Shown here: one piece after another, positions 15,417 through 24,023 of the stretch
How positions within the stretch are numbered: the first letter of the stretch is position 1
How the letters are laid out: every line of letters starts with the position of its first letter
Assembly: GCA_947168825.1 (NCBI GenBank)
Contig: CAMVNH010000002.1
Location: 94,457 to 158,456, forward strand
Length of the DNA stretch: 64,000 bases
Direction: 5' to 3'
Source: an uncultured Candidatus Saccharibacteria bacterium
GTDB lineage: Bacteria; Patescibacteriota; Saccharimonadia; Saccharimonadales; Saccharimonadaceae
Translations under genes and position numbers: made by a program
Notes under the pieces: generated by a model
What the model was told of the DNA's origin: nothing
Seen by the model: the letters and a program-made list of their open reading frames with translations, nothing else
The model's database searches: none

Positions 15417-15600
15417 ATAGTCTGATTCCCTGTTGGATATATTTTTTCCTGTGAAATTTTTTGAATTTTAATGAAATAAGTGGGATTATGGTTGACAAAA
15501 ACAAAATCAAAAGGTATAACAAGACCTTTCAATAAGTTTTTCTACTTTTACTCCCAATCACTGCTATGATGCCCTTTTAGCTGATGATTGTTATTTTTAG

Positions 15601-15623
15601 TTTAGCATAAGCGGGTTGCTAAA
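15601..15623. promoter_or_regulatory. Operator-like inverted repeat
   Basis: TTTAGCA, nine bases, TGCTAAA: a perfect 7-bp palindrome about 70 bases upstream of the transposase remnant promoter. It resembles a half-length CIRCE core but lacks the CTC/GAG inner bases, so it is not called CIRCE. The rest of 15417-15689 shows nothing recognisable. Confidence 0.35.
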
Positions 15624-15701
15624 TCAATAGGTTTCTAAGTATAAGGTTAAAAATAGTGGGGAAATATGCACAAAAGTGGAAAAATGGGGTAAAATATGGG
15701 T

Positions 15702-15926
15702 ATGGCTTATATTAGGCAATTCGAGACTGGATCTGGTGCAATCGGGGTACAGGTTTGCTACAAGGAGCAGGGAAAAGTGGTAAAGACGATTCATGTGGGT
15801 TCGGCACAGAGTCCGGAGATGCTAAAAAAACTTTTAAGAGAGGCGCAGGGAATTATCGATAGGGAAAAAACGCCATTGTTTAATATAGATAAGTTTGATA
15901 CTAAAGATATTAAGAATTGTTTTTAG
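15702..15926 (+). pseudogene. N-terminal remnant of an IS1634-like transposase
   Basis: The 74 residues beginning MAYIRQFETGSGAIGVQVCY, with KVVKTIHVGSAQSPEMLKKLL after it, match the conserved N-terminus of IS1634-type transposases (a ..R...TASGA.AVQ start and an H.GSAH-like element). Those enzymes run to over 400 residues with a DDE catalytic domain; here the frame stops after 74, and the following DNA is the convergent FemAB gene. TAAAAT lies six bases before the ATG at 15702. It is either a degraded insertion or a retained small domain. No terminal inverted repeats are seen. Confidence 0.6.
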
Positions 15927-16936
15927 TGTCGGATTTTTCTAGTAAGACGGTTGGCTTTTCTAGCTAGTTCGTAGAGGCGATATTTTACAGGGTTTAAGAT
16001 TAAATCATAGGTGCCAGAGTACTCGATTTCGCGGCCGCCGAAGGATTTTTTGTATTGGGTGAAATGATACCAGGGGTGATTTTTATCTTCAGATTTGGTG
16101 ATGCCCCAGAAGTCAAAAATAGTTTTTCCTTGGTTTTTGGCATCTAAGATCATTTGAATTAAGAGAATACTGCCGGCTTGGAAATTGCGATGCTCAAAAT
16201 CAGTGGCGGCGTGGGCGTAGTAGCGGGTATCTTCATAGTCGTAGACTAAAGCAGCGGCGATAGGGGAGGTTTTGCCGGTCTCGGGATCCTCGTAATCGGC
16301 GATATAGAGGGTTGCAAAGTTGCCGGATTTTAGTTGATTTTTGAGGTGCTGCTCGGTTTGGGGGATAAATTTGTCTTTTTCGCCCAAATTTTTAAGAAAA
16401 TTTGTCAAGATTGTGATTTCGTCGGGATTTTTGGTAGTGCGAATTTTGATGCCTTTTTTCTCGGCATTTTTCCAGTAGCGGACTTTGCGGGATTCCATAT
16501 TTTTGAGGATTTCCTCCTCTGGATTGGTCAGGTCTAGGACCCAGGTATAGTGGGGGTCTAGATCTTTGGTCTTTTTGGCTTTGAGATTACATTTTTTGGC
16601 GGCTAAGGCGATATCCGTGTCGTTTAGGGCTATAGTGGGTTCGATGCGTATAAAATAAGCATTTTGGTCTTCCGCTAGCGTTCTGAGCGCTTTCAGGGCC
16701 TTCTGGAGGCTATTTTTTGCCATGCTCATGCTTTTTTGGTCGGAATATGGCGATGTTTTAATATTTTTTGAAGTTTTTAGCGCGGGACCGTAGGGAAGGT
16801 AGAGATAATTACCAAATGGAGTGCTGGTTTTTGTAGTTAGACAATCAAAATCAGTATTTGTCAACCGAAAAGTTGGTTTTCCTTCAAGTTTTTCGTATTT
16901 TTCCCAAATTTCACTCTGAAGTAGATGAGTTTCCAT
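15923..16936 (-). CDS. FemAB-family aminoacyltransferase (peptidoglycan interpeptide bridge)
   Basis: This protein has the twin GNAT-like folds of FemABX/MurM enzymes, which transfer amino acids from aminoacyl-tRNA to the stem peptide of lipid II on the inner membrane face. Seen features are the N-terminal LLQSEIWEKYEKLEGKPTFR, the VRYWKNAEKKGIKIR helix, the YYAHAATDFEHRNFQAGSIL segment and IFDFWGITK, then the QYKKSFGGREIEYSGTYDL tail. All are typical of the family. The ATG at 16936 is chosen because TATAAT ends seven bases before it, giving 337 residues, the usual size. It suggests the organism builds cross-bridged peptidoglycan. Confidence 0.9.
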   Translation of the reverse strand: METHLLQSEIWEKYEKLEGKPTFRLTNTDFDCLTTKTSTPFGNYLYLPYGPALKTSKNIKTSPYSDQKSMSMAKNSLQKALKALRTLAEDQNAYFIRIEPTIALNDTDIALAAKKCNLKAKKTKDLDPHYTWVLDLTNPEEEILKNMESRKVRYWKNAEKKGIKIRTTKNPDEITILTNFLKNLGEKDKFIPQTEQHLKNQLKSGNFATLYIADYEDPETGKTSPIAAALVYDYEDTRYYAHAATDFEHRNFQAGSILLIQMILDAKNQGKTIFDFWGITKSEDKNHPWYHFTQYKKSFGGREIEYSGTYDLILNPVKYRLYELARKANRLTRKIRH

Positions 16937-17064
16937 GGATTTAATTATAGCACATTTGGGATTTTGGTGGGGCGTACCGGAGTTTGACAGGGAAGCACCA
17001 GTTTTCCACATGGAGAGAAAAGTTTTACACAGGTTTTTCACAGGAGTGTGGGAAGTGGCTGGAA

Positions 17065-17372
17065 GAAAAGCTGATTAAGGAGGGAAGTCAACTGGTTAGT
17101 AGTACTAACCAGTTAGAAATTTTAGCAAAAGATGGTAAAGTGCGCGAAACCGATGTAATAGATATTGAGTAAGCTTTGCGTTTGATCCAGTCGATTCCAA
17201 GCAAGAAAACAGAACTATTTAGAATGTGGCTAGCGGAGGTGGGGGCGAATATATTGATAAGGTTGTGGATCCGGAGCTTACTATTGACTGAGAGGTTCAG
17301 AATCATAGAAGACTTGGTCATGACGGAGTAAAAGGCAACTTCGGAGAAGAGCACAAAGAAACAGTAATTTAA
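17065..17372 (+). pseudogene. Decayed Bro-N family protein gene
   Basis: Plus-strand frames give pieces of a Bro-N domain in the right order. First comes KLIKEGSQLVSSTNQLEILA with AKDGKVRETDVIDIE, then, after an in-frame TAA, ALRLIQSIPSKKTELFRMWL with AEVGA. After a frameshift follow DKVVDPELTID, another stop and EVQNHRRLGHDGV. In intact relatives these read KEEGS..V, DGK.R.TDV.DTE, RLIQSIPSPKAEPFK.WLA.VG and DPE.A.DRA...YRRKGY. Two stops and at least one frameshift show the gene is dead. It lies between FemAB and a small conserved gene, in the same patch as the transposase remnant and RhuM-Fic gene. Confidence 0.78.
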
Positions 17373-17669
17373 TTAGTTTTGGTGGGGATCATGTTGTTTT
17401 TTGGCGTTCGTGGCGTCGCGAGCGGCCTTATGTTCACGGTAGATGCGTTTGGTTTCTTCGACGTTTTCGGGGCCAGAGAGTTTAGCAATATCGGCATCGA
17501 GAAGATCTTCGAAAGAATCCTCCGCTTTTGGCGTAGATTTCTGGTCGGTCGAATTACGAGAAATTAGGTCGTTTGCTAGATTAGCAATTCGGCCGATAGG
17601 TTGGATACGGCTTTGGCGAATGCGTTCGTTTAGATCGTCACTACTATTGATACGGTCGATATTATCCAT
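17373..17669 (-). CDS. Small charged protein of unknown function (98 aa)
   Basis: This hydrophilic, probably helical and partly disordered protein starts MDNIDRINSSDDLNERIRQS and ends in a Lys/His-rich tail. TATAAT ends six bases before the ATG, the leaderless pattern, which supports it as a real gene. It lies downstream of the secreted protein gene at 17725 and is separated from it by a terminator. No family is recognised. Confidence 0.7.
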   Translation of the reverse strand: MDNIDRINSSDDLNERIRQSRIQPIGRIANLANDLISRNSTDQKSTPKAEDSFEDLLDADIAKLSGPENVEETKRIYREHKAARDATNAKKQHDPHQN

Positions 17670-17688
17670 GGAGTAATTATAGCATAAA

Positions 17689-17711
17689 AAAGGGACCGCT
17701 GTGGTCCCTTT
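17689..17711. terminator. Terminator between 17373 and 17725 genes
   Basis: AAAGGGACC pairs perfectly with GGTCCCTTT; on the minus strand it is followed by TTTTTTA. It ends the 17725-18069 transcript. Confidence 0.88.
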
Positions 17712-17724
17712 GTCCTATACCTAG

Positions 17725-18069
17725 TCAATGTTTATTCGGGATTTCGCCTCCGGGACTTGCACTGATGGATGACGGTCTGTCACTATAGTAGTATTCTTCA
17801 CCGTAAAATTCGTACGGTGTTATTGGTCGTGCTGGGTTTTCGGGTGTAACTTCTAGATTAGAAGTAGTTTGGGGCTTTGGTGTTGATTCGGAATTTTTGA
17901 TTGGTGAAGACGACACGGTTTCTTGGTCGATCACCTGCTGTTCTTTCTTTACACTAATAGAAGAATTCTGCTGGTCAATTGCAATATGAAATACAAATCC
18001 TGCAACGATTAGTAGGGTCATTAACAATTTAACATTAAAACTGCCGAATCCTATAAAATGATTTTTCAT
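17725..18069 (-). CDS. Small membrane-anchored protein of unknown function (114 aa)
   Basis: A single N-terminal hydrophobic segment (VKLLMTLLIVAGFVFHIAI, about residues 13-31) is followed by a polar, Ser/Thr/Pro-rich extracytoplasmic region ending in a Tyr-rich patch (YEFYGEEYYYSDRPS). The ATG has AGGAGGTG seven bases upstream. The promoter is TTGACT-N17-TATAAT at 18133-18161. The leader shares TGTCCCAG and the SD region with the 9776-10045 gene. It may be a surface or signalling peptide; no family is recognised. Confidence 0.75.
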   Translation of the reverse strand: MKNHFIGFGSFNVKLLMTLLIVAGFVFHIAIDQQNSSISVKKEQQVIDQETVSSSPIKNSESTPKPQTTSNLEVTPENPARPITPYEFYGEEYYYSDRPSSISASPGGEIPNKH

Positions 18070-18132
18070 GAAAACACCTCCTAGATAAACTGGGACATTA
18101 AGTTACTTAGATCGCCTCTGATCTATCTTCTC

Positions 18133-18161
18133 ATTATAGCATATTTTAACAAAGAAGTCAA
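18133..18161 (-). promoter_or_regulatory. Promoter TTGACT-N17-TATAAT
   Basis: The -35 is at 18156-18161 and the -10 at 18133-18138, minus strand. It belongs to a three-member family of near-consensus promoters feeding long leaders with AGGAGGTG sites. Confidence 0.85.
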
Positions 18162-18185
18162 GTATATAGTGGTTATGGTTTTTGA

Positions 18186-19184
18186 TTAGTCTTCGAGGAG
18201 TTTGCAGACGAGACTAATAATAAGTGGTCTTTCGGAAGGATTGGACTCGGCGATTAAGAGAGCAATAGCGGTGAGGGCACGGTCAGAAATCTTAGTTTCG
18301 CCATTCTTAGTGAGATTGCAGTCGTTGATGGTGAGAAATACGATGAATAACAGGGAACCGATGCGTTTGTTGCCGTCGTAAAATGGGTGGTCTTTGATGA
18401 TAAAATAGAGGAGGTTGGCGGCTTTTTCGGCGACAGTAGGGTAGAGTTCGGCTCCGTCGAAGCTTTGATAGATAGTTTTTAAGTTACCTTCAAAACTGTC
18501 ATTTCGGCGTTTGCCAAAGAGATCACTGGCGGAGAGGTTATTTTTTAGTTTTTTGATTAAGTCTTCGCAGTCTTTCAAGTCTAGGGTTTTCTGGCGTTTT
18601 TTCGGGTTTAAGTTTTTTAGGTCGATATGGCCATTGTCGAATTGTTCAAGGGCTTTGAAGCTGCCGGCATATTTGGAGATAACCTCTAGGACACCATTGG
18701 CCTCGGGGCCGTCAAGCTCTTGGCGAGCAATAAGACGACGAACGACGCCCATCATATTTTCAACGTTTTTTAGCTTTTTTGTTTCGAGTTGGCTGAGGCG
18801 ATGCTCGTTTATGGCTATGCCGTTTACGACGTATTGTTTTAGGGTTTTTGTGGCCCAGATGCGGAAATCGGTGGCTTTTTTCGAGTTGACACGGTAGCCG
18901 ACGGAGATGATGGCATCGAGATTATAAAAGTTGACCTCGCGGCGAACTTGGCGTTTGCCCTCTGTTCGAACTATTAAGTTTTTCTTAATAGTTCGATTTT
19001 CTTCTAGCTCTTTTTCGGCATAAATTTTTCGTAAATGCATATTAATGTTAGGGGTTGTAACATTAAATAGCTGAGCAATTTGGTCTTGTGTGGCCCAAAT
19101 AGTTTCATTGTTTTTGTCAACATCAAAAACAATTTCGCCTTCTAGGACCTTGTAGATTTCGATTTGTTGATTTTTTGTATCCAC
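18186..19184 (-). CDS. RhuM-type protein fused to a Doc-like Fic domain
   Basis: Residues about 1-110 form the RhuM (virulence protein) N-terminus, with ETIWATQDQIAQLFNVTTPN, LRKIYAEKELEENRTIKKN and YNLDAIISVGYRVNSKKATD followed by RIWATKTLK. The C-terminal 120 residues are a Fic/Doc fold whose active motif reads HPFYDGNKRIGS. The NKR end of the motif is of the Doc kind, which phosphorylates targets such as EF-Tu, rather than the AMP-transferring HxFx(D/E)GNGR kind. A GTG at 19184 is preferred, because an upstream ATG lies inside the promoter (TTGCAA-N17-TACAAT, 19228-19256). No separate antitoxin gene is adjacent. RhuM-Fic proteins are widespread and usually considered toxin or defence related. 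Confidence 0.85.
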   Translation of the reverse strand: MDTKNQQIEIYKVLEGEIVFDVDKNNETIWATQDQIAQLFNVTTPNINMHLRKIYAEKELEENRTIKKNLIVRTEGKRQVRREVNFYNLDAIISVGYRVNSKKATDFRIWATKTLKQYVVNGIAINEHRLSQLETKKLKNVENMMGVVRRLIARQELDGPEANGVLEVISKYAGSFKALEQFDNGHIDLKNLNPKKRQKTLDLKDCEDLIKKLKNNLSASDLFGKRRNDSFEGNLKTIYQSFDGAELYPTVAEKAANLLYFIIKDHPFYDGNKRIGSLLFIVFLTINDCNLTKNGETKISDRALTAIALLIAESNPSERPLIISLVCKLLED

Positions 19185-19227
19185 TGAGAAAACGACCCTT
19201 TCTGTCCACCGGTTAGTTATTGGTTCG

Positions 19228-19256
19228 ATTGTAACAGAGATGCGGAAGATTTGCAA
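19228..19256 (-). promoter_or_regulatory. Promoter of the RhuM-Fic gene
   Basis: TTGCAA (19251-19256) and TACAAT (19228-19233) on the minus strand have a 17-base spacer. It directly abuts the 3' end of tsaD and places the RNA start downstream of the first in-frame ATG. Confidence 0.7.
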
Positions 19257-19259
19257 AAT

Positions 19260-20357
19260 CTAGGAAATGACGGAACGGGGGAGAATATTAAGAGAGTAGG
19301 GATCGGTTGGCTCTACGCCGCTTTTGATTTCGTAGAGGGCGCTAGCGCCGACCATAGCAGCGTTATCACCGGAGAATTTTGGCTCAGGGAAGAAAACGCG
19401 GTCTTCTCCAAATTCTTGGATGGCTTTTTTGCGGAGAGCTTGGTTGGCGCTGACGCCACCAGCGATGACGATGGATTTTACGTCTGGGTTTTCGGTTAGA
19501 GCCTGGCCTAGTTTTTCGAGTAAAATGTCGATAGCGGTTTTTTGGAAACTAGCAGCAAGGTCGGCTTTTTGCCCGTCGGCTAAGAGATTTTTTAGCTCGC
19601 CGGATGGGGTGGAGATAGGAACGTTTGCGATTTCTTGAGCGGTCCTTAGAACTGCGGTTTTGAGACCGGAGAAAGAAAAATCCAGGGAGGGGTTGTCGGG
19701 TTGATTTTTGTCACGAGGGGCGGAAGTGAGTTTTGGGTGCGGGAAGTGGTATTTTTTCGGGTCGCCTTGCTTAGCTTTTTCGGCAATGGCGGGACCACCA
19801 GGGTAGGGAAGACCGAGGATTTTCGCCACCTTGTCAAAACATTCGCCGACGGCGTCGTCGCGAGTGGTGCCGATGATGTCAAAATGGTTATGTTGATTCA
19901 TTTTGATGATTTGGGTATGGCCACCGGAAATGACAAGAGCTATTAGTGGGAATTCTGGGAGGCTATCGTTCGTCAACCAGTTGGCGTAGATGTGAGATTT
20001 TAAGTGATGGACGGCATAGAGGGGTTTATTATGGAGAATCGCGAGGGTGCGGGCGGTCAGGGTGCCGATTAACAGGGAGCCGAGAAGGCCGGGAGTGTGG
20101 GTGACAGCGATGGCGTCGATGTCGTCCCAGGTTTTATCGGCATCTTTTAGGGCTTTTTTGACGACGGGAAGAATAGCTTCGAGATGACTTCTAGCTGCAA
20201 CTTCGGGGATGACACCGCCGTAGGCTTTGAAGATATCAATTTGGGAGACGACGACGTTAGACTCTAGTTTTAGGGTTTCATCGAGATTTTTTGGATCACC
20301 AGAAACGACCGCAGCTGCGGTTTCATCGCAAGAACTTTCGATAGCGAGGATATTCAT
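19260..20357 (-). CDS. tsaD: tRNA N6-adenosine threonylcarbamoyltransferase TsaD
   Basis: TsaD (Gcp/YgjD) transfers threonylcarbamoyl to A37 of ANN-reading tRNAs together with TsaB and TsaE. It begins MNILAIESSCDETAAAVV. The metal-binding histidines lie in YAVHHLKSHIYANWL near residue 115, and the GGHTQI and PGGPAIAE motifs follow. The C-terminal part keeps the nucleotide-binding IVIAGGVSANQALRKK and FPEPKFSGDNAAMVG. At 365 residues it is slightly longer than average. TATAAT ends seven bases before the ATG (leaderless). The other t6A genes are not in view. Confidence 0.97.
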   Translation of the reverse strand: MNILAIESSCDETAAAVVSGDPKNLDETLKLESNVVVSQIDIFKAYGGVIPEVAARSHLEAILPVVKKALKDADKTWDDIDAIAVTHTPGLLGSLLIGTLTARTLAILHNKPLYAVHHLKSHIYANWLTNDSLPEFPLIALVISGGHTQIIKMNQHNHFDIIGTTRDDAVGECFDKVAKILGLPYPGGPAIAEKAKQGDPKKYHFPHPKLTSAPRDKNQPDNPSLDFSFSGLKTAVLRTAQEIANVPISTPSGELKNLLADGQKADLAASFQKTAIDILLEKLGQALTENPDVKSIVIAGGVSANQALRKKAIQEFGEDRVFFPEPKFSGDNAAMVGASALYEIKSGVEPTDPYSLNILPRSVIS

Positions 20358-20396
20358 GGTTTCTATTATACCATGATTTTACAGGGGTAGCAATGG

Positions 20397-21653
20397 TTAG
20401 CGGGAGTACCTAAGAGAGTCGATAGGGTTTTTGCGAGCGGCTTTGAGAGCGGGGTAGATGCCGAAGATGAGGCCGACGGTGACAGAAGTGGTGAGAGTAA
20501 TGCCGATAATGTTGATGTCGATGTACGGGGCAAATGAGGTAACGACAGAGAGTAGAAAGGCAAGAATGTAGCCAAGGACGAGACCGCCGAGACCGCCGAG
20601 ACTGGAAAGGATAAGGGCCTCGAAGAGGAACTGTAGTAAGATATTGCCGCTGGTGGCGCCGACAGCTTTCCTGATACCGATTTCGTGAGTGCGCTCGGCG
20701 ACGGAGACAAGCATAATATTCATGACGCCGATACCACCGACGATAAGCGAGATGCTGGCAACGAGAGTGAGCATGCCGGAGACAATCATGAGCATGCCGC
20801 TAGCGGGGTGTGAGATTTGGTCGCCGTAAGCGATGGAAAAATTAGTATCGTCGTTCTTAGTTTCTCTAAGTTTTTCGGAGATTTCGGTAGATAGTTTCGA
20901 TAGGTCGTTTTTTGAGTTTGCAAGAACGTTGATTTGTTGAATCTGAAGGTTGTTCTCTAAGGTACTTAAATAGTCAGCCTTAACAAAGATGGAATTATTA
21001 AAATTAATATTCATGAAATTTAGCTGATCGTCAGCTTCAGCTAGTATGCCGATGACGATGAACTTTTGACCAAGTAGAGTGAGGGTTTTGCCGACTGGCT
21101 CGGTAGTGCCGAAGAGTCTTAGGGAAAGATCGTGACCGACTACGGCAGTGTTAGGCTGATTTTTATTGGTAAGGAAAGTGCCACTGCTGAGAGTAAGTTT
21201 TTGAATATCGATGAAGGCTGGGTTGGTGGCGATGACCGAGGCGGAATTGATAGTGGAAGTATAAGCTTTACCGTTATCATCAATACGATCGGCGGAGACA
21301 GTGAGTTCGGATTTAGCAATTTCAGAAACGGATTTGACATCAGCAATTTTTGAGATAGTTGTGATGTCTTCTAGGCTCAAATTGCTTTTTAGATATTGAT
21401 TTGAAGATGTAAGCGTTTCAAGAATGTTTTCGGTAGTATCTTTTTCGGAACTTGGGCGGATAACAATGAGATCGGAGCCGGTATTAGTAACTTGATAAGA
21501 GATAATTTTTTGGATGCTGCCAGTAAGGGATAGAATGAGGACGATAGCGGCGACACCGATGGCAATGCCGAGGCAGGTAAGAAAGGAACGGGTGCGATTT
21601 TGATGAATGGAGTCGTAGGCTAGACGATAATGAGTACGGAGAAGAAGGGACAT
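20397..21653 (-). CDS. MacB/FtsX-type ABC transporter permease
   Basis: This 418-residue permease has one N-terminal membrane segment (about 22-44), a large extracytoplasmic MacB_PCD-type domain (about 45-270) and three C-terminal segments forming the FtsX domain. Its signatures include GVMNIMLVSVAERTHEIGIR, KAVGA and ALKAARKNPIDSLRYS. Members work in mechanotransmission or in export of peptides, lipoproteins or antibiotics, rather than classical import. The start codon overlaps the end of the ATPase gene at 21653, so the two are co-translated. The substrate cannot be told. Confidence 0.93.
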   Translation of the reverse strand: MSLLLRTHYRLAYDSIHQNRTRSFLTCLGIAIGVAAIVLILSLTGSIQKIISYQVTNTGSDLIVIRPSSEKDTTENILETLTSSNQYLKSNLSLEDITTISKIADVKSVSEIAKSELTVSADRIDDNGKAYTSTINSASVIATNPAFIDIQKLTLSSGTFLTNKNQPNTAVVGHDLSLRLFGTTEPVGKTLTLLGQKFIVIGILAEADDQLNFMNINFNNSIFVKADYLSTLENNLQIQQINVLANSKNDLSKLSTEISEKLRETKNDDTNFSIAYGDQISHPASGMLMIVSGMLTLVASISLIVGGIGVMNIMLVSVAERTHEIGIRKAVGATSGNILLQFLFEALILSSLGGLGGLVLGYILAFLLSVVTSFAPYIDINIIGITLTTSVTVGLIFGIYPALKAARKNPIDSLRYSR

Positions 21654-22405
21654 TATTTTTTACCTTTCTTGTTAAAATGGATTTTTACGGGTTCGGGGAG
21701 ATCTTTGTCGGCAACAGTTTTAATATCGGTATCGATACCGCCGTCAAGCATATTGATAACTCGAGTGGCATAAGTTGTGAGGCTAGGGTTATGAGTAACC
21801 ATAATAATAGTGTTGCCTTCACTGTGAATAGATTTTAGCTCTTCCATGACGATATGGGCGGAGCGGGAGTCGAGATTGCCGGTTGGCTCATCAGCAAGGA
21901 TAATTTCGGGTTCGGCGATGAGGGAACGAGCGATAGCGATGCGTTGTTTTTGGCCACCGGAGAGTTGATCGGGCATATAATATTCTTTTGGTTGGAGATG
22001 GAAACGGTCAAGGATTTCATCGGCGCGTTTTTCGCGAGTGAGTTTGGTTTTGCCAGCATATACGAGAGGAAGGGTAACGTTGTCGAGAATATTTAGAGTC
22101 GGGATGAGGTTAAAATCTTGGAAAATCATGCCGATTTTTTTGCTTCGAAGCCTGGCCTTTTTATGATGGCTGATTTTTTCGACGGATTCGCCGTTTAGGA
22201 GATAAGTACCTTCGGTGGCTTGGTCGAGGAGACCGATAATGTTTAGTAAAGTGGTTTTGCCACAGCCGGACGGCCCCATAATCATGATGAACTCGCCCTG
22301 TTTAACTTTGAGGTCAAAGTTTTTCAAAGCGTAACTTTCGGCGTCACCATAGCCATAGCGTTTGGTGATCTTTTTTAGGTTGATGATGACGCTGTTTTTT
22401 GCCAC
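21653..22405 (-). CDS. ABC transporter ATP-binding protein (MacB/LolD type)
   Basis: This 250-residue ATPase pairs with the FtsX-type permease that overlaps it. Walker A reads [13 protein letters not shown] (about residue 43), the signature is [15 protein letters not shown], and Walker B is [13 protein letters not shown], followed by the H-loop in MVTHNPS. The Q-loop region is [16 protein letters not shown]. The C-terminus adds about 30 residues rich in Lys and Asp beyond the typical LolD end. The protein would drive an exporter in the cytoplasmic membrane. Confidence 0.94.
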   Translation of the reverse strand: MAKNSVIINLKKITKRYGYGDAESYALKNFDLKVKQGEFIMIMGPSGCGKTTLLNIIGLLDQATEGTYLLNGESVEKISHHKKARLRSKKIGMIFQDFNLIPTLNILDNVTLPLVYAGKTKLTREKRADEILDRFHLQPKEYYMPDQLSGGQKQRIAIARSLIAEPEIILADEPTGNLDSRSAHIVMEELKSIHSEGNTIIMVTHNPSLTTYATRVINMLDGGIDTDIKTVADKDLPEPVKIHFNKKGKK

Positions 22406-22556
22406 TTAAAATTAACTCCACTTATTTTTGCGCCACCCGTATAGTATTAGGCTCCATTATAATTTCTTGAGAAGTTTTTTTCAAGGGTTGACTTTTCGAG
22501 AACGATAAAAATAATTTTTCGGTGAAATATGGAATCTGTGATATAATGGGGGAGTC

Positions 22557-22646
22557 GGTGGAGTGGCCGAGTGGTTGAAGGCGCACGCTTGGAAAGCGTG
22601 TATGCGGGCAACCGTATCGCAGGTTCGAATCCTGTCTCCACCGCCA
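22557..22646 (+). tRNA. tRNA-Ser (anticodon GGA)
   Basis: Type II tRNA with acceptor GGTGGAG/CTCCACC, discriminator G, anticodon stem CACGC/GCGTG and loop TTGGAAA, long variable arm, TTCGAAT and encoded CCA. It reads UCC and UCU. TATAAT lies about 10 bases upstream. Confidence 0.96.
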
Positions 22647-22706
22647 TTTTTTTGTGCCAAAATGGATATGTTTATGTTATAATGAAGTAGTAAAGAGTTG
22701 GAGGCT

Positions 22707-24023
22707 ATGAAAAAAGTAATAGGAAAGTTGAGTTCGGTTGTCCTTTCTGGAGTTTCTTTGTTGTTTTTTACTTTTGTAAGTGCTAATTTTGGCGAAGCCT
22801 GGGCCACCGCTTCAGTTTCTGGTGATGTGGAAATTTCGGTAGGCATTACTCCATCCGTGGCAATATCAATTCAAAGTCCGAATGATGATGATCCGACTTG
22901 TGTAGCGATTGGACAGAATCCGAAGCCTTCTTGTGCACGAGCGACTGTGGACTCAAACACGTACAGCTCTTCCTATTCTGACGTAACGGTGTTCACAAAC
23001 AATACTAGTGGGTATGGATTGACGGTATCAGCGGAGGAACCAAATTTAGTAAGTAGTACGGATAGCAATAATGTAATACCGACCGGGATTCTATCAGTGA
23101 ATAGTGATGGAACGGTACCTGGCGGACAGAACAAATGGTCATTTAAGACGGATGGTTATATTGAAAACTGGACGGCAATGTCGGTGAGCCCAATTACAGT
23201 AGTAGCGTATAATGCACCTACACCTACTGGAAATACAACGCGGGTGACCTATGGGATTTCTGCGGGAACGAATCCAGCTGGTTCTTATGAAACGGAGTTG
23301 GTTTATACGGCGACGGTTTTTGATGGCGAGAATCCGGATTATGAGGGAGACGTAGCGTATATGCAAGGGTTTACTTGTGGATCAATCGAGGAAGGTGAAA
23401 CGACGACTTTGATGGATCGGCGAGACAGAAAAACTTATGCGGTATCGAAACTTGCGGATGGACTTTGTTGGATGACGGAAGATTTGAAACTTGGTGGAGA
23501 TTATGACATGCAACTAACATCAACATATTCTGATGTAACATCTGATTTCGTGTTGAGGGCAGAAAATACCGGAACATGGTGTACAACAGATGACGCAAGC
23601 TGTACTGATCAGAGTTTAATGTTGAAGACTGGGGCGCCGAATGGGTATCTATACAACTGGTATGCGGCAACGGCAGGTGGTGGTACCTATGAAACTGAAT
23701 CGGGAATGGTGGAAAGTTCAATTTGTCCGAAAGGCTGGAAGCCACCACATGGCGGAACTGGTATTGGGTCGTTCTATTCGATTACGCAGACTTATGATAC
23801 GGTGGCGAAGTTGCTCGATACTCCAATTCCAGCGTTTAATTTCACTGGGTTTAGGAATGGTGCGAGCGTAAACTTCCCAGATTCTGGTGGTTATTATTGG
23901 GCAAGATCAGCGGTAAGTGCATCGAATGCAAACTACTTTGTATTCTATGGTAATGTAGTGAATCCACAACATTCTGGGAACAAATATTATGGCTTTGCAC
24001 TAAGGTGCGTGTCCACGTTATAA
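22707..24023 (+). CDS. Secreted FISUMP-domain protein with DGR-target-like C-terminus
   Basis: A signal peptide ([20 protein letters not shown], cut near an ATA site at about 37) leads into a beta-rich, Ser/Thr-rich region of about 190 residues. Then follows a FISUMP-type (Fibrobacter succinogenes major paralogous) domain: [29 protein letters not shown] and ICPKGWKPP. This resembles the C-type-lectin-like fold used as DGR targets. The last 43 residues align without a gap to the candidate template repeat at 123-300 (14 identities), including N-A, N-x-Q, NKY-x-G and RC. Codon third positions do not match that template, so it is not a direct recent copy. The ATG at 22707 is chosen for its GGAG. 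It probably works as a surface adhesin or ligand-binding protein. Confidence 0.85.
   Translation: MKKVIGKLSSVVLSGVSLLFFTFVSANFGEAWATASVSGDVEISVGITPSVAISIQSPNDDDPTCVAIGQNPKPSCARATVDSNTYSSSYSDVTVFTNNTSGYGLTVSAEEPNLVSSTDSNNVIPTGILSVNSDGTVPGGQNKWSFKTDGYIENWTAMSVSPITVVAYNAPTPTGNTTRVTYGISAGTNPAGSYETELVYTATVFDGENPDYEGDVAYMQGFTCGSIEEGETTTLMDRRDRKTYAVSKLADGLCWMTEDLKLGGDYDMQLTSTYSDVTSDFVLRAENTGTWCTTDDASCTDQSLMLKTGAPNGYLYNWYAATAGGGTYETESGMVESSICPKGWKPPHGGTGIGSFYSITQTYDTVAKLLDTPIPAFNFTGFRNGASVNFPDSGGYYWARSAVSASNANYFVFYGNVVNPQHSGNKYYGFALRCVSTL

Noticed and set aside
15269-15532. Minus-strand 87-residue frame
   Set aside because: It runs through a strong plus-strand terminator and has no ribosome site or recognisable content.
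15601-15623. Second CIRCE operator
   Set aside because: The inner CTC/GAG bases are missing and the arm spacing differs, and no heat-shock gene follows.
16984-17172. Intact 62-residue protein gene
   Set aside because: It is only the first fragment of a Bro-N domain that continues past the stop codon.
23895-24023. FISUMP C-terminus as the direct variable repeat of the 123-300 template
   Set aside because: Protein alignment is gapless, but many non-adenine template bases differ, which adenine-specific mutagenesis cannot produce.
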